Source: Trichomonas vaginalis G3 (lineage: Eukaryota > Parabasalia > Trichomonadida > Trichomonadidae). From it: a stretch of 64,000 nucleotides of DNA. The stretch is taken from NCBI RefSeq assembly GCF_026262505.1, contig NC_067207.1, positions 4,100,252-4,164,251 of the forward strand, read 5' to 3'. A program made the position numbers and the translations under genes. This document shows positions 61,071-64,000 of this stretch, one piece after another. Positions within the stretch are counted from its first letter, which is position 1; the number at the start of each line of letters is the position of its first letter. A model generated the notes under the pieces. The model was not told where the DNA came from and did no database searches. It saw only the letters and a list, made by a program, of their open reading frames with translations.

Positions 61071-64000
61071 ATGTTAATTTTCTTTGTTCCATTTATAATT
61101 TCAGACTGCCATGAAGGATCAGTCTATGATATTCCTTCAAGTGTTACATCAATTGAAGATTCTGCATTTTCTGGTTGTTCTAGTCTTACAAGTATAACAA
61201 TTCCTTCAAGTGTTACATCAATCGGAAATTCTGCATTTTCTGATTGTAAACGTCTTACAAGTATAACAATTCCTTCAAGTGTTACATCAATCGGAAATTC
61301 TGCATTTTCTGATTGTAAACGTCTTACAAGTATAACAATTCCTTCAAGTGTTACATCAATCGGAAATTCTGCATTTTCTGATTGTAAACGTCTTACAAGT
61401 ATAACAATTCCTTCAAGTGTTACATCAATCGGAAATTCTGCATTTTCTGATTGTAAACGTCTTACAAGTATAACAATTCCTTCAAGTGTTACATCAATCG
61501 GAAATTCTGCATTTTCTGATTGTAAACGTCTTACAAGTATAACAATTCCTTCAAGTGTTACATCAATCGGAAATTCTGCATTTTCTGATTGTAAACGTCT
61601 TACAAGTATAACAATTCCTTCAAGTGTTACATCAATCGGAGATTCTGCATTTTCTGATTGTAAACGTCTTACAAGTATAACAATTCCTTCAAGTGTTACA
61701 TCAATCGGAGATTCTGCATTTTCTGATTGTAAACGTCTTACAAGTATAACAATTCCTTCAAGTGTTACATCAATCGGAAATTCTGCATTTTCTGATTGTA
61801 AACGTCTTACAAGTATAACAATTCCTTCAAGTGTTACATCAATCGGAAATTCTGCATTTTCTGATTGTAAACGTCTTACAAGTATAACAATTCCTTCAAG
61901 TGTTACATCAATCGGAAATTCTGCATTTTCTGATTGTAAACGTCTTACAAGTATAACAATTCCTTCAAGTGTTACATCAATCGGAAATTCTGCATTTTCT
62001 GATTGTAAACGTCTTACAAGTATAACAATTCCTTCAAGTGTTACATCAATCGGAAATTCTGCATTTTCTGATTGTAAACGTCTTACAAGTATAACAATTC
62101 CTTCAAGTGTTACATCAATCGGAGATTCTGCATTTTCTGATTGTAAACGTCTTACAAGTATAACAATTCCTTCAAGTGTTACATCAATCGGAAATTCTGC
62201 ATTTTCTGATTGTAAACGTCTTACAAGTATAACAATTCCTTCAAGTGTTACATCAATCGGAAATTCTGCATTTTCTGATTGTAAACGTCTTACAAGTATA
62301 ACAATTCCTTCAAGTGTTACATCAATCGGAGATTCTGCATTTTCTGATTGTAAACGTCTTACAAGTATAACAATTCCTTCAAGTGTTACATCAATCGGAA
62401 ATTCTGCATTTTCTGATTGTAAACGTCTTACAAGTATAACAATTCCTTCAAGTGTTACATCAATCGGAGATTCTGCATTTTCTGATTGTAAACGTCTTAC
62501 AAGTATAACAATTCCTTCAAGTGTTACATCAATCGGAAATTCTGCATTTTCTGATTGTAAACGTCTTACAAGTATAACAATTCCTTCAAGTGTTACATCA
62601 ATCGGAAATTCTGCATTTTCTGATTGTAAACGTCTTACAAGTATAACAATTCCTTCAAGTGTTACATCAATCGGAAATTCTGCATTTTCTGATTGTAAAC
62701 GTCTTACAAGTATAACAATTCCTTCAAGTGTTACATCAATCGGAAATTCTGCATTTTCTGATTGTAAACGTCTTACAAGTATAACAATTCCTTCAAGTGT
62801 TACATCAATCGGAAATTCTGCATTTTCTGATTGTAAACGTCTTACAAGTATAACAATTCCTTCAAGTGTTACATCAATCGGAAATTCTGCATTTTCTGAT
62901 TGTAAACGTCTTACAAGTATAACAATTCCTTCAAGTGTTACATCAATCGGAAATTCTGCATTTTCTGATTGTAAACGTCTTACAAGTATAACAATTCCTT
63001 CAAGTGTTACATCAATCGGAAATTCTGCATTTTCTGATTGTAAACGTCTTACAAGTATAACAATTCCTTCAAGTGTTACATCAATCGGAAATTCTGCATT
63101 TTCTGATTGTAAACGTCTTACAAGTATAACAATTCCTTCAAGTGTTACATCAATCGGAAATTCTGCATTTTCTGATTGTAAACGTCTTACAAGTATAACA
63201 ATTCCTTCAAGTGTTACATCAATCGGAGATTCTGCATTTTCTGATTGTAAACGTCTTACAAGTATAACAATTCCTTCAAGTGTTACATCAATCGGAAATT
63301 CTGCATTTTCTGATTGTAAACGTCTTACAAGTATAACAATTCCTTCAAGTGTTACATCAATCGGAAATTCTGCATTTTCTGATTGTAAACGTCTTACAAG
63401 TATAACAATTCCTTCAAGTGTTACATCAATCGGAGATTCTGCATTTTCTGATTGTAAACGTCTTACAAGTATAACAATTCCTTCAAGTGTTACATCAATC
63501 GGAAATTCTGCATTTTCTGATTGTAAACGTCTTACAAGTATAACAATTCCTTCAAGTGTTACATCAATCGGAAATTCTGCATTTTCTGATTGTAAACGTC
63601 TTACAAGTATAACAATTCCTTCAAGTGTTACATCAATCGGAGATTCTGCATTTTCTGGTTGTTCTAGTCTTACAAGTATAACATTAAAAACACCTCAAGA
63701 TATCTCTGGTTCTATCTCATCTAATGCCTTTGCCAATTGTCCAATTCAAGAATTAATTTATGAAAACGAAGGATTCACACTCATTAATTTTTTGTCTCTC
63801 AAAGAAACAGTCACAACAATAAAATTCGATTTTTTACATACAAATACAAATAAACGACTTAATGAAGAGAAACATTTGCCATCACTTTTAAATTTCAACA
63901 AATTAATCAATATCTCAATAGGAAATATCAATGATTACACTATTCCTTCATCATTTATTAATGTTAATAATGTAAAAATCTTTATTTCAAATGATATTCA
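61071..64000 (+). CDS. BspA-type LRR protein with 37 tandem repeats (3' end outside window)
   Basis: The ATG at 61071 gives [16 protein letters not shown], a signal-peptide-like start, in frame with the repeats. The BspA repeats start at 61131: [20 protein letters not shown] type, 23 residues (69 bp) each, 37 units without a single indel up to 63683. The first and last units read GCSSLTS instead of DCKRLTS; inner units differ almost only by GNSAF or GDSAF. After the array the protein continues with divergent LRR-like sequence ([20 protein letters not shown], then [14 protein letters not shown]) and is still open at 64000. BspA-type proteins are surface or secreted adhesion candidates. Confidence 0.93.
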   Translation, partial: MLIFFVPFIISDCHEGSVYDIPSSVTSIEDSAFSGCSSLTSITIPSSVTSIGNSAFSDCKRLTSITIPSSVTSIGNSAFSDCKRLTSITIPSSVTSIGNSAFSDCKRLTSITIPSSVTSIGNSAFSDCKRLTSITIPSSVTSIGNSAFSDCKRLTSITIPSSVTSIGNSAFSDCKRLTSITIPSSVTSIGDSAFSDCKRLTSITIPSSVTSIGDSAFSDCKRLTSITIPSSVTSIGNSAFSDCKRLTSITIPSSVTSIGNSAFSDCKRLTSITIPSSVTSIGNSAFSDCKRLTSITIPSSVTSIGNSAFSDCKRLTSITIPSSVTSIGNSAFSDCKRLTSITIPSSVTSIGDSAFSDCKRLTSITIPSSVTSIGNSAFSDCKRLTSITIPSSVTSIGNSAFSDCKRLTSITIPSSVTSIGDSAFSDCKRLTSITIPSSVTSIGNSAFSDCKRLTSITIPSSVTSIGDSAFSDCKRLTSITIPSSVTSIGNSAFSDCKRLTSITIPSSVTSIGNSAFSDCKRLTSITIPSSVTSIGNSAFSDCKRLTSITIPSSVTSIGNSAFSDCKRLTSITIPSSVTSIGNSAFSDCKRLTSITIPSSVTSIGNSAFSDCKRLTSITIPSSVTSIGNSAFSDCKRLTSITIPSSVTSIGNSAFSDCKRLTSITIPSSVTSIGNSAFSDCKRLTSITIPSSVTSIGNSAFSDCKRLTSITIPSSVTSIGDSAFSDCKRLTSITIPSSVTSIGNSAFSDCKRLTSITIPSSVTSIGNSAFSDCKRLTSITIPSSVTSIGDSAFSDCKRLTSITIPSSVTSIGNSAFSDCKRLTSITIPSSVTSIGNSAFSDCKRLTSITIPSSVTSIGDSAFSGCSSLTSITLKTPQDISGSISSNAFANCPIQELIYENEGFTLINFLSLKETVTTIKFDFLHTNTNKRLNEEKHLPSLLNFNKLINISIGNINDYTIPSSFINVNNVKIFISNDI
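61131..63683 (+). repeat. 69-bp coding minisatellite, 37 units
   Basis: Period exactly 69 from 61131 to the unit starting at 63615 (36 steps). In-phase and nearly identical, each encoding one 23-residue leucine-rich repeat. Confidence 0.97.

Noticed and set aside
61081-61103. TTTATAATTTCAG before the BspA repeats as a 3' splice site
   Set aside because: An in-frame ATG at 61071 reads straight through it as a signal peptide, so no intron is needed.

Overview
The window looks like nuclear DNA of a parabasalid (trichomonad), most likely a Tritrichomonas-type species. The sequence is very AT-rich. Genes are intronless and sit a few hundred bases apart on both strands. Several have trichomonad initiator-like TCA(+1)YW motifs only 6-26 nt upstream of the ATG, and stop codons often run into TAAA, a known trichomonad poly(A) context. 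The gene families also fit: BspA-type leucine-rich repeat surface proteins, long ankyrin proteins, a small BAR-like protein, GAF-only proteins and a glycine-rich/EGF/transmembrane surface family. The genus is inferred, not proven.

Layout. 1-5.6 kb: 5' part of an IPP isomerase gene, a BAR-like gene and a 1327-residue RalGAP/tuberin-like protein. 6-12.2 kb: an accessory patch with a BspA fragment and a glycine-rich/EGF/TM surface gene split by a long palindrome, a TA-flanked element and a TTAA-flanked element. 12.4-31.3 kb: a gene-dense core with a possible beta-barrel protein, a secreted PA14-like protein, a coiled-coil/proline-rich protein divergent from a Wntless/GOST-like 7TM protein, TM2D, GAF, SAM-zinc finger and TLDc proteins, a P-loop-less G-protein-like protein, tRNA-Ile and tRNA-Thr, a protein O-mannosyltransferase and a broken sugar transporter. 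32-36.2 kb: tRNA with anticodon GAC and a large BspA-type gene. 36.4-41.2 kb: two diverged copies of a repeat block that both end in tRNA-Asn sequence, then a 2.3-kb TTAA-flanked element. 42-55.5 kb: HMG-box protein, an unrecognised charged protein, an aldo/keto reductase gene with one in-frame stop, a karyopherin-beta, an N-truncated ankyrin gene and an LtaS/sulfatase-like membrane enzyme. 55.5-61 kb: a repeat-rich stretch with another TTAA-type element, a run of strong hairpins and a 121-bp satellite between inverted repeats. 61.07 kb to the end: the start of a BspA-type gene with 37 tandem 69-bp repeats.

No operon or pathway cluster is evident. Genes are independent housekeeping, trafficking, signalling and surface genes. 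The most unusual material is non-coding: a two-copy, ~147-nt double stem-loop element with compensatory differences in its arms; hairpin arrays at 45.85-45.97 and 56.9-57.6 kb; a set of foldbacks whose loops share a GAAGCG-like core; and several distinct inverted-repeat elements, three of them at TTAA or near-TTAA sites. I saw no reverse transcriptase, integrase or capsid gene, no CRISPR array and no rRNA gene.
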